Below, in pieces: positions 1 through 8,200 of a DNA stretch of 52,625 bases. The notes under the pieces are model-generated. The model worked only from the letters and a program-made list of their open reading frames with translations, was not told the DNA's origin and ran no database searches. The stretch is from Streptomyces camponoticapitis. GTDB taxonomy: Bacteria > Actinomycetota > Actinomycetes > Streptomycetales > Streptomycetaceae. The DNA is taken from positions 1-52,625 of the forward strand of contig NZ_BMMV01000037.1 of assembly GCF_014646115.1 (NCBI RefSeq), read 5' to 3'. Both the position numbers and the translations under genes were made by a program. Positions within the stretch are counted from its first letter, which is position 1. Every line of letters starts with the position of its first letter.

Positions 1-102
1 CGTCAAACGCCCCGAGACCCTCAGGGCCATCGGCAAGCCCGGAAGATCTTGGTAGATAAAGAACAAGTTAAGAACCTGTCTCTCTTCCGGAATCAACGGA
101 CG

Positions 103-131
103 TTGTGGTCGTTGCGGTCGCGGCCTAGCGT
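103..131 (+). promoter_or_regulatory. Probable promoter of a leaderless transcript (response regulator)
   Basis: TTGTGG at 103-108, a 17-nt spacer and TAGCGT at 126-131 fit the SigA-type -35/-10 pattern of streptomycetes. The GTG start at 138 lies only 6 nt past the -10 hexamer and no Shine-Dalgarno is present, so the mRNA probably begins at or next to the start codon. Bases 1-102 hold only a possible 3' tail of an upstream reading frame (stop at 53-55) and an AT-rich stretch. Confidence 0.5.
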
Positions 132-137
132 GACGGC

Positions 138-824
138 GTGACAAAGGTGCTGGTGGTGGACGACGACTTCATGGTCGCGAAGCTGCACGGCCGCTATGTG
201 TCCGAGATGGACGGGTTTGAGGTCGTCGGTCTGGCGCACAACGGCGCCGAGGCGCTGCGCGCGGCCGAGCACCACCGTCCCGACCTGGTGCTTCTCGACA
301 TCTATCTGCCCGACATGGACGGGATCGCCGTGCTGCGTGAGCTGCGGGCGGCGGAGGAGCGGGACGCGACCCGTACGAGCGTGGACGCCCTGTTCATCAC
401 GGCGGCGCGGGACGCGGGCGTCATCCGCGCCGCGCTGCGGGCGGGGGCGCTGCACTATCTGATCAAGCCGTTCAGCCGCTCGGCGCTCCAGGAGCAGCTG
501 CGGCACGTGGCGTCGGTGCGGACGCGGCTGGACCGGCTGGGCGAGGCGCGGCAGGAGGACGTGGACCAGATCTTCGGCACGCGCCCGCCGGGCTCCAGGG
601 AGCTGCCGAAGGGGCTGGCCGCGCACACGGCGGAGCTGGTCGAGCGGACGCTGCGGCGGCACGAGGAGGGGCTGTCGGCGACGCAGTGCGCGGACGAGGG
701 GGCGCTGTCGCGGGTGAGCGCGCGGCGCTATCTGGAGTACTTCGCCGATACCGGCCGCGCGGAGGTGACGCTTCGGTACGGCGGGACGGGCCGACCCGAG
801 AGGTGCTATCGCTGGGTCGGCTGA
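138..824 (+). CDS. Two-component response regulator, CitB/DcuR type
   Basis: A 228-aa protein. The N-terminal half is a receiver domain: acidic pocket D8-D10, phospho-acceptor Asp54 in the LVLLDIYLPDMDG stretch, and the conserved Lys of the LIKPF motif near residue 109. The C-terminal 90 residues form a winged-helix-like region (SATQCADEGALSRVSARRYL) ending in RPERCYRWVG, as in CitB/DcuR/MalR regulators, which classically respond to dicarboxylates or citrate. The GTG at 138 starts directly with MTKVLVVDDD and has no SD but sits just after a -10 box. The cognate kinase is not in the window; it would normally lie immediately upstream. Target unknown; the next gene on the same strand encodes an LPMO, but 310 nt separate them. 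Confidence 0.85.
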   Translation: MTKVLVVDDDFMVAKLHGRYVSEMDGFEVVGLAHNGAEALRAAEHHRPDLVLLDIYLPDMDGIAVLRELRAAEERDATRTSVDALFITAARDAGVIRAALRAGALHYLIKPFSRSALQEQLRHVASVRTRLDRLGEARQEDVDQIFGTRPPGSRELPKGLAAHTAELVERTLRRHEEGLSATQCADEGALSRVSARRYLEYFADTGRAEVTLRYGGTGRPERCYRWVG

Positions 825-863
825 CGGGCCGGGTCGGTACCGGCGAGCGCGCCTTCGGGGGGC

Positions 864-921
864 GGTTCTCGGGCCGGTCCCGGGGTCGGTTCCGGGGTTG
901 GTCCCGGGGTCGGTCCCGGGG
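864..921 (+). repeat. 12-bp tandem repeat, about five copies
   Basis: Five units of a GGTCCCGGGGTC-like 12-mer run in register at 864, 876, 888, 900 and 912 (last unit partial) between the response regulator and the LPMO gene. They differ at one to three positions. The array is not in a recognised gene. The rest of the 825-1134 gap holds three imperfect TCTTAGCCG-like units (925-956) and the LPMO leader. Confidence 0.65.
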
Positions 922-1134
922 CAATCTCAGCGGTCTCTTAGCCGTGTCTTAAGCGGACCATAAGGATCCCCTTCACCCCGTCCCAGCAGGCCGTTCCGGG
1001 GTTTCGAGGGGCTAGCTTGCTGAGGGCCGGAGCGGGACGACAGCGGTGGCGCCGTGTGCAACGGAGGTCACGCCGCCGGGAGTTCGTCCCGCTCCGCTCC
1101 CCCAGCTCGTGCCGCTCTGAAGGAGAACGTATCC

Positions 1135-2175
1135 ATGACCGCTCGTCGCAGGACCGCCGGGATCGTCGTGCTGGGCGTCGCGCCGCTCGCGCTCGTGGGG
1201 CTGGCCGCCGGGCCGGCCGGTGCCCACGGGTCGATGACGGACCCGGTCAGCCGTGTGTCCGCCTGTTTCGCCGAGGGTCCTGAGAATCCGCGGTCGGCGG
1301 CGTGCAAGGCGGCGGTGGCGTCCAGCGGGACGCAGGCGTTCTACGACTGGAACGAGGTCAACATCGCGGACGCCGCGGGCAACCACAAGTCGATCATCCC
1401 GGACGGCAAGCTCTGCTCCGCCGGCCGCGACAAGTACAAGGGGCTCGACCTGCCGCGCGGCGACTGGCCCTCGTCGCCCTTCACCGCGGGCAACCGCACC
1501 TTCAACTACAAGGCCACCGCCCCGCACAAGGGCTCCTTCGAGCTGTACATCACCAAGGACGGTTACGACGCCGGTCAGCCGCTGAAGTGGTCCGACCTGG
1601 AGGACAAGCCGTTCGCCAAGGTCACCGACCCGAAGCTGGTCAACGGCGCCTATGTCTTCGACGGCATCGTCCCCGCCAAGTCGGGCCGCCACCTGATCTA
1701 CTCGATCTGGCAGCGCTCGGACAGCCCCGAGGCTTTCTACACCTGCTCCGACGTGGTCTTCGGCGCCGACAACGGCGGTTCGGCCGCCGCTCCCGAGGCG
1801 TCCGCACCCTCCGAGGCCGATGTCGAGGAGGGCGCGGCCAAGTCGACCGTCGACCACAACGGGCACGGCGGCGACAGCCCCGAGGAGACCGGGGGCGGCG
1901 CCGAGGTGAAGGATGCCGGAAAGGACGCCGGTGGTTACGGGGACGCGGCCGAACCCGCCGCCGAGCCCGAGGCCAACGCCCCTGAGGTGAACGGCGCCGA
2001 CGCGGCCGAGCCGCAGCCGGCGGGCGGTTCGGAGAACCTCGCCGAGACCGGTGGCGACAGCACCACGCCGTACATCGCGGCGGGTGGCGCGGCGATCCTC
2101 GCCGCCGGCGCGGCCGTGATGTTCGGTACGGTCCGCCGCAAGACCCAGCCCGCGGGCGGCCGGCACAGCCGCTGA
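1135..2175 (+). CDS. Secreted AA10 lytic polysaccharide monooxygenase with LAxTG wall anchor
   Basis: A 346-aa protein. An AAGGAG box at 1120-1125 precedes the ATG at 1135; the frame stays open upstream but lacks a signal. Residues 1-30 are a signal peptide (RRR, hydrophobic core, GPAGA) cleaved before His31, which becomes the N-terminal copper ligand of AA10 LPMOs. His131 (ATAPH) is the likely second histidine-brace ligand and Phe201 (EAFYTC) the axial residue. Residues 31-210 cover the catalytic domain. A 90-residue acidic Pro/Ala/Glu linker follows, then LAETG (302-306), a hydrophobic helix and a RRK tail: a class E sortase signal. AA10 enzymes oxidatively cleave chitin or cellulose; substrate cannot be decided. 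A wall-anchored, CBM-less LPMO is unusual because most are freely secreted. Confidence 0.9.
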   Translation: MTARRRTAGIVVLGVAPLALVGLAAGPAGAHGSMTDPVSRVSACFAEGPENPRSAACKAAVASSGTQAFYDWNEVNIADAAGNHKSIIPDGKLCSAGRDKYKGLDLPRGDWPSSPFTAGNRTFNYKATAPHKGSFELYITKDGYDAGQPLKWSDLEDKPFAKVTDPKLVNGAYVFDGIVPAKSGRHLIYSIWQRSDSPEAFYTCSDVVFGADNGGSAAAPEASAPSEADVEEGAAKSTVDHNGHGGDSPEETGGGAEVKDAGKDAGGYGDAAEPAAEPEANAPEVNGADAAEPQPAGGSENLAETGGDSTTPYIAAGGAAILAAGAAVMFGTVRRKTQPAGGRHSR

Positions 2176-2191
2176 CGGTAGGTACCCAACA

Positions 2192-2229
2192 CCGCGGGGC
2201 TCCGGGCGGATCGGCCCGGAGCCCCGCGG
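2192..2229. terminator. Bidirectional rho-independent terminator
   Basis: A perfect 16-bp GC-rich stem (2192-2207 with 2214-2229) around a 6-nt loop sits between the convergent LPMO and lipase genes and can serve both. Confidence 0.85.
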
Positions 2230-2239
2230 CATGTCATGT

Positions 2240-3157
2240 TCAGCCGATGACCGAGGCGCAGGTCGTCGGCGTGGCACGGCCGGGATCGAGCGCGTTGGCC
2301 ACCTCGTGGAAGGCGATCCGGTCGATCAGCCCGATCGCCAGGTGCTCGGAGAGGTTGACCGCGCACAGGTCCTGGAGGGTGACGTTCCGTACGTCGGGCC
2401 CGGTCAGGAACTGGCTGCGGTACGGCGTGACCACCTGGTCGTAACGGGTCGCGATGACGGTGTACTTGACCCCGGGCACCGTGTCACCGCCCGCGTTGAG
2501 CTTGGTGAGGAAGGGCGATCCGGCGATCTGGTCGGCGAGGCCCGGGGTGTTCTCGTTCAACAGGTCCTCCGCGCCCGGGAAGTGCGGCAGGAGCTTCGTC
2601 AGTCCGAGCAGGGTCGTGCCGTGGTTGTCCGGCGCGAGTCCGACGAGGGCGTTCACCTTCTGCGCCCCGCCGAGGAACTTGAGGTAGTAGCGGGGCATCA
2701 TGCCGCCCTGCGAGTGGCCGACGATGTCGGCCTTCGGCGCGCCCGTGGCGGCGAGCACCCGGTCGACGTACGCGCTCAGTTGCTCCGCCGACTTGTCGAT
2801 GGGGCCGAGGCCGTTGAAGAACGGCACTCCGGGGAGCTGCCCGTAGTCGAGGGAGAAGACGCAGTAGCCGCGGTTGACCAAGTACGGGGCGAGACCGAGC
2901 CAGTTGTCGACGGAGTTCGCGAAGGTGCCGTGGACGAGGACGACGGGCCGGGGGTGAGCGGTGGAGGGCTTGCAGGAGAAGTCGTTCCAGCCGCTGCTCG
3001 CGGCGGCGGCGGTGCCGGAAGCGGGTGCGAGGGCCGGGGCGGTGACGGCTGTCGGGGGCGCGGTGGGGGTGGCCGCGACGGCGGGTGCGGTGGTGGCGGC
3101 CGAAACCGCCAGCAGCAGCGCCGCCAGTGGTCCGAACGCGCGTTTCCAGGGCAGCAT
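2240..3157 (-). CDS. Secreted triacylglycerol lipase, alpha/beta hydrolase
   Basis: A 305-aa protein from the ATG at 3157, which has AAGGAGA 8 nt upstream; a longer open frame to 3235 would bury the promoter elements and is not preferred. Residues 1-30 are a signal peptide (MLPWKRAFG, hydrophobic core, PAVA). The mature part shows the HG oxyanion motif (VVLVHGTFANS), the nucleophile elbow GHSQGG, and an NHGTT segment typical of Streptomyces/Pseudomonas-like class 2 lipases. Asp and His of the triad fall in the C-terminal third. Secreted ester hydrolysis of acylglycerols is the expected role. It converges on the LPMO gene; the 5' region carries repeated AGTTAC half-sites. Confidence 0.88.
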   Translation of the reverse strand: MLPWKRAFGPLAALLLAVSAATTAPAVAATPTAPPTAVTAPALAPASGTAAAASSGWNDFSCKPSTAHPRPVVLVHGTFANSVDNWLGLAPYLVNRGYCVFSLDYGQLPGVPFFNGLGPIDKSAEQLSAYVDRVLAATGAPKADIVGHSQGGMMPRYYLKFLGGAQKVNALVGLAPDNHGTTLLGLTKLLPHFPGAEDLLNENTPGLADQIAGSPFLTKLNAGGDTVPGVKYTVIATRYDQVVTPYRSQFLTGPDVRNVTLQDLCAVNLSEHLAIGLIDRIAFHEVANALDPGRATPTTCASVIG

Positions 3158-3239
3158 CGAGCGATCTCCTTGCGGCTCAAGGGAAGAGGCGAAAGCTGTC
3201 AATGCTGTGGCCCGGACCACATTGGCTGTGCTCATGCCA

Positions 3240-3293
3240 AGTTACGCACGGGTAGTAACTGGAAGGGAAGTTACGCGTCAGTAAAAATACTGA
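3240..3293 (-). promoter_or_regulatory. Lipase upstream region with three AGTTAC elements and a palindrome
   Basis: AGTTAC (3240-3245), its inverse GTAACT (3255-3260) and AGTTAC again (3269-3274) are followed by TCAGTA-AAAA-TACTGA (3278-3293). The cluster lies 83-136 nt upstream of the lipase start in an AT-rich island, as expected for regulator binding sites. The binding protein is unknown. Confidence 0.4.
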
Positions 3294-3332
3294 ACGCCCG
3301 CCTGCCCGGCCCCGGTTCGGGCGGCGCCGTCG

Positions 3333-4175
3333 TCACCGACCGGGCGGCTTGCGCCAGGTCATGATCTCGGTCGGCGGAAGATGCTCCGCGAAACGGCCGT
3401 CGGACGACGCCTCCCGCAGCACCGCGCGCAGGTCCCGCTCGAAGTCCGGCAGCCGGTCGCCGAACAGATGGGGCGCGGAGTCCGACCGGGAGAACACCCA
3501 TGCCACGACAGCGTCCGCCGGGCGGTCGACCACCTCCCCGGCCGGTACGACATGCCGCTCGAAGTCCTCGAACCCGGCCCGCGCCAGGACCAGATCCTCC
3601 CGTCCCGGCGTGCCGTTGAGAAGCGTCCCCTGCCCCGCGCGCCGTACCGGCCCCAGGTAGCGGCGCACCAACCCGGCGATCCGCTCGTACGGAGGGGCGG
3701 GCAGCGGCAGCGGCGCCGACGGGGCGGGAGGATTCTTCAGATCGCTGATGTGAACGAACGCGCCTCCCGGCTCCAGCATCCCCAGCACGGCGGCGGCGGT
3801 ACGGTCGCGGTCCGTCCAGTGGAACGACTGGGCGAACACCACGGCCCGGAACTCCCCCAGCCCGGCCGGCAGCTCCTCGGCACGAGCCGTCACCCAGCGC
3901 GCGTTGCCCACCCCGCGCCGCCCGGCCCGCCGTTCCGCCTCCGCCAGCATGTCCTCGTCCGGGTCGATGCCGACCACCTCGGCGACGTACGGCGCCACGG
4001 CGAGCGTCACGATCCCCGGCCCGCAGCCGACATCGAGAAGCCGCCCCCGCCCGTCCAGCCCGAGGACCCCGGCCAGCGTGTCGGCGAAACCCGGGGCGTA
4101 CGGCAGCCGCCCCCGCTCGTAGTGCGCCGCGCTCCCCCGGAACAGGGTGCTGTCCCACTGCCAGCCGTCAGGCAT
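3333..4175 (-). CDS. Class I SAM-dependent methyltransferase
   Basis: A 280-aa protein. The SAM-binding Rossmann core is clear: motif I LLDVGCGPGIVT near residue 47, the acidic end of beta-2 in VVGIDPDEDML, and the later FAQSFHWTD segment (motif post-II). It resembles UbiE/Methyltransf_11 proteins, many of which methylate small molecules or lipoquinone-like substrates; the substrate here cannot be inferred. ATG at 4175 has GAGAGGAG upstream. A TAGAGT -10 box lies within the perfect palindrome ACTCTAGAGT (4213-4222). It follows imuB by 83 nt in the same orientation but probably has its own promoter. Confidence 0.8.
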   Translation of the reverse strand: MPDGWQWDSTLFRGSAAHYERGRLPYAPGFADTLAGVLGLDGRGRLLDVGCGPGIVTLAVAPYVAEVVGIDPDEDMLAEAERRAGRRGVGNARWVTARAEELPAGLGEFRAVVFAQSFHWTDRDRTAAAVLGMLEPGGAFVHISDLKNPPAPSAPLPLPAPPYERIAGLVRRYLGPVRRAGQGTLLNGTPGREDLVLARAGFEDFERHVVPAGEVVDRPADAVVAWVFSRSDSAPHLFGDRLPDFERDLRAVLREASSDGRFAEHLPPTEIMTWRKPPGR

Positions 4176-4258
4176 GCCGCTTCCGCTCCTCTCGGTGGGG
4201 TGTGGTGCGAGAACTCTAGAGTCGCGCCGCCCCGGGGCGCCGGGGTTTCCCGACGGCG

Positions 4259-5266
4259 CTACTCGCGGTGCGGTGCGCGGTCGTTGGCCAGGGTCGCGGG
4301 ATACAGGGCGCTCGGTCCGAAACGGTGGCGGGCGCGGTCCGCGGCCTTCTCCACCGTACGGGCGCGGGCGTCGCCCGGGTCCAGGGAGAGCTGGCGGGGA
4401 GCACCGTCGGCCGGCAGCAGATCGTCGGCGCGGACCACGAAGGCGCGCACTCTCGCGCGTTGCAGCCCCAGCGCGGCCAGCAGACCGAGAAGAGCCGCCG
4501 CCAGCGCGGGTGAGTGGTCGGTCGGCTCCGGGAGCGTACGGGTGCGTGTGGTGGAGCTGCGGTCGGCGTAGCGCACCGTGAGAGCGAGCCGGCCGGTGAC
4601 CTGGCTCTCGCCGCGCAGGCGCCGGCCGATCTGGTCGGCGAGCCCCAGGACCGCCCGGTGGTGCCCTTCCGGGTCGAGGCAGTCCCGGTCCAGGACGAGG
4701 TCGGCCACCAGATGTGCCGCCGGTTCCAGCGGGGTGACCGGGCGGGGGTCGTGGCCCCGGGCACGCTCGGCCAGCAGACGGGCGGGGCCGGCGCCGAGGA
4801 GGCGTTGCAGGGTGGCCGCGGGCGCGTCGGCGACCTGGCCGACCGAGTGCAGGCCGTACTTGCCGAGTGTGGTGGCCGTGGCCCGGCCGATCCCGGGCAG
4901 TCCGGTGACCGGGCGGGAACGCAGCCAGACCGCGGCCTGTTCCGCGGGTACCCAGGTGGCGTGGCCCGGCGCCGACGCGTCGGCCGCCATGGTGGCCAGC
5001 ATGCGGTTGCCCGCGAGCCCCGCGCTGCTCTCGATGCCGTACAGGGCCATCAGCCGTAGCTGCGCCAGTTGGACCAGGCCGTAGGGGGACCGGTCGAAGT
5101 ATCTGAGCGCGGAGGTCAGGTCGAGCTGGACGGCGTCGGGCGAGACCGTCTGGACATGGGGGGTGATACCGGTCAGCAGGTCGATCACGTCCGTGTGCTG
5201 TCCTTCGTCCGGTGGGGCGTTCAGGTGGAGATGCAGGTGGGCGATGTGCCGCGGGCGTGTGGTCAT
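4259..5266 (-). CDS. imuB: Y-family polymerase-like protein lacking catalytic residues (ImuB-like)
   Basis: A 335-aa protein whose ATG overlaps the dnaE2 stop by 4 nt (ATGA, 5263-5266). It keeps the Y-family order: a shortened palm, a helix-hairpin-helix (GLPGIGRATATTLGKYG) and a little-finger domain. But the first catalytic motif (normally D-x-D-x-F) reads HLHLHLNA, the second (normally SIDE) reads SPDA, and roughly 60 residues of fingers/palm between them are absent. QLSLD near residue 299 resembles the beta-clamp motif QLxLF. In actinobacteria ImuB is a non-catalytic adaptor that brings DnaE2 to the clamp; coupling to dnaE2 supports that role. Often annotated simply as DNA polymerase IV. 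No imuA is adjacent. A small 6-bp stem-loop (4230-4245) follows the gene. Confidence 0.75.
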   Translation of the reverse strand: MTTRPRHIAHLHLHLNAPPDEGQHTDVIDLLTGITPHVQTVSPDAVQLDLTSALRYFDRSPYGLVQLAQLRLMALYGIESSAGLAGNRMLATMAADASAPGHATWVPAEQAAVWLRSRPVTGLPGIGRATATTLGKYGLHSVGQVADAPAATLQRLLGAGPARLLAERARGHDPRPVTPLEPAAHLVADLVLDRDCLDPEGHHRAVLGLADQIGRRLRGESQVTGRLALTVRYADRSSTTRTRTLPEPTDHSPALAAALLGLLAALGLQRARVRAFVVRADDLLPADGAPRQLSLDPGDARARTVEKAADRARHRFGPSALYPATLANDRAPHRE

Positions 5267-8200
5267 CCCGCGCTCCCCGAGCTGGTGTGGCCGAACTTCT
5301 TCAGGTCCGCCGAGCGGCTGCCGGGCGGTTGCAGATCGGCGTAGGGGTGCAGCCGCGCGCCGGTGGTGCCGTTGGCGAGGGTCCGCCGCGGCTGGGCGGG
5401 GGTCGGGTGCGGGTGGCTCGCGCCGAGCAGGGCGAGCGCGGCCTCGGGGCCGTCGTCGCGACGCGCGGCGGCGATCTCGTCCAGGTCCCAGACCATGGCG
5501 CCGACGATGGTGCGACGGGTACCGCGCACTTGTACGGTGCCGCGGACCAGCAGCAGTCCGCTGTGGAAGATGGTGTGCGCGCAGGCGGCGTGGGAGTCCT
5601 CGAAGAACGCCAGGTCGACCAGGCCGGAGCCGTCCTCCAGGGTGACGAAGATGACGCGTTTGCCGCTGGCGATCGGCGGGGTCTGGGTGGAGGCCCGTAC
5701 TCCGGCGACAAGAACCTGCTGTCCCTGCCGGGCCTCGGCCAGATGTGCCGCGTCGATCGCGCCGATCTCCCGCAGCAGCCGGTGGTGGTGCTCCATCAGG
5801 TGCTTGGAGACATCGATGCCGAGCGTGTTCAGCTCCGCGCTCAGGGCTTCGCGTCCGGTCATCTCCGGCAGTCCGCTCGGCCCGGCGCCTCCGACCGCGT
5901 CCGCGTGGATGGGCAGTTGTCCCTCGCCCGCGGACCGGACGCGGGACTGCCGGTGGAGTTCGGCGATCTGCAGCAGCAGGTCGCGGCGGGTGAGGCGGCC
6001 GTCGTGGAGGAAGTTCAGGGCGCCTATCTCCGCGAGGCGTTCGGCGACCGGTCTGCTGGGACGGGCCCGCTGCCAGAAGTCGGACAGCGAGCCGTACGGC
6101 TGCCCCTCCTCGATCCGGGCGTACTCCTCCTCGCTGATTCCTCGCACGGCGGACAGCGCGAGCCGTACGCCCCACCGTTCTCCTTCGGTCCGCTCGACGG
6201 TGTGCTCCGTCCTGGACCGGTTGACGTCGACGGGCAGAAGGGGCACGCCGCGCCGGCGGGCGTCCGCGACAAGGACGCGCTTGGGCCACATACCGGGGTC
6301 GTGTTCGAGCAGTCCGGCCAGCAGGAACGCCGGGAAGTGCGCCTTCAGCCAGGCGCTCTGCAGGGCCGGTACGGCGAAGGCGACCGCGTGCGCGCGGCAG
6401 AAGCCGTAGGCGCCGAAGGCCTCGACGGTCTTCCACACCGTGTCGCGGACCCCGGAGTCGTAGCCCCTCGCGGTGGCCTCGCGGTGGAACCAGTCCTTGA
6501 TCCTGGGCAGCCGCTCCTTGTCACCGAGCGCGCGCCGGGCGATCTCGGCCAGCGCGTAGTCGCAGCCGGTCATCACCGACATCGTCTGGATGATCTGCTC
6601 GTGCCAGATGGTCACGCCGTAGGTGTCGGCGAGCACCGGCTCCAGGTCCGGATGGGCGTAGCCCGGGTCGCCACCGTGCCGGGCGGCGATGTACCGCTCC
6701 GGCATCCCCCCGGCGACCGGCCCCGGGCGGAAGAGGCTGATGTCGGCGATGACGTCCTGCGGGTCGCGGGGCTGCAGCCGGGACAGCAGATCCTGCTGGC
6801 CGGGCGATTCGAGCTGGAACAGCCCCAGGGTCTGGCTCTGTTGGATGATCTTGAACGCGAACGGGTCGTCGAGCGGCACCTGCCGCTGGTCGTCCAGGTC
6901 GATGCGGTCGCCGGTCGCCCGTTCGATCTCGGTGACGGCATGGGCCATCGCGGACTGCATCCGCACTCCCAGGACGTCCAGTTTGATGTTGCCCAGCGCC
7001 TCGATCTCCTCCTTGGCCGCCATCGCCATCGGGTAGTTGCCCTGCGGGGTGGGCTGCACCGGCAGCCGGTCCAGGAGCGTCGCGTCGCTGATGACCACTC
7101 CGCAGGGGTGCATGGCCATGCCGTGGACCAGGGAGTCGAGTCCCTCGGCGAGCTCCCACAGCGGTCCGTACCGCTCCGCCTCCGCCGCCAGCCCGCGCAG
7201 TTCGGGCAGTTCGGCGAGTGCGCCGGTGATGTCCGACGCGCGCAGGTGCGGAAAGCTCTTGGCGATCCGGTCGACGTCCGCCGGTGCGATCCCCAGCGCC
7301 AGGCCGGTGTCCCGCAGGGCCCGGCGGGCCCGGTAGGTCTCGGGCATCGCGGTGACCGCGACCCGTTCACTGCCGAACCGGTCGAAGATCGCGTCGTAGC
7401 ACTCCAGTCTCCTGGCGGATTCCACATCGATGTCGATGTCCGGGAGCGATGCCCTGCGCACGCTCAGGAAGCGTTCGAACAGCAGGCGGTGGTCGAGCGG
7501 GTTGGCCGTGGCGACGCCCAGCGCGTGGCAGACCATCGATCCCGCGCCCGAGCCGCGCGCCGCGACCCGGATGCCCAGTTCCCGGATGTCGGCGACGACC
7601 TGGCCGACCGCGAGGAAGTACGAGTCGTAGTTCAGCGTGGAGATCACACCGAGTTCGTCGTCCAGCCGGTCGAGCGCCGCACGGTCGCGGTCCAGGCCGC
7701 GCCGGACGAGCCCGTCCTCGCACCGCAGGCGCAGCACCCGCGCCGCGCCGTCGGCGCCGGGCCCTGCGCCGAACACCGCTGGTTCCGGAAAGCGCGGCGT
7801 GCCCAGGCTCAGGTCCGCCGCGGGGTCGACGGTGCAGACGGCCGCCGTGGCCGCGGTGTCCGCCAGCAGACGGTGCGCCCGCCGGCCGTCCGCTCCCGCG
7901 CATTCCGCGATGCGTCGTGCGATGTCCGCCATCGCTCCCTCGTCCTTGAGCCAGCGGTGCCCGCCGTCCAGGCGGCGCCGGTCGATCGGCCTCAGCAGCC
8001 GCGCGGCGTCCAGGACATCGGCAAGCCGGTGCTGGTCCGGGTCGGCGTAGCGGACCGCGTTGGAGAGGACGGCGGTGGTGCCGGTGCGGTCGGCCAGGGC
8101 CAGGGTGCGGGCGGCCAGCCGCAGTGAGCCGGGCCCGGTGCCGGACCGCTCGTGCAGGACGGTCTCCAGCCGGATCCCGGATCCGAAGATCTCCCGCCAC

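Noticed and set aside
2..55. 3' end of an upstream coding gene at the window edge
   Set aside because: An 18-codon frame to a TAG is readable but has no recognisable motif and is too short to support.
4259..6436. A long open frame running from imuB into dnaE2
   Set aside because: The first 390 residues are an alternative frame of dnaE2 rich in Arg/Ala/Pro; the real imuB starts at 5266 in the ATGA overlap.
5212..8127. A 971-residue open frame on the plus strand opposite dnaE2
   Set aside because: It is an antisense shadow of the high-GC dnaE2 gene: no SD, biased composition, and no protein features.
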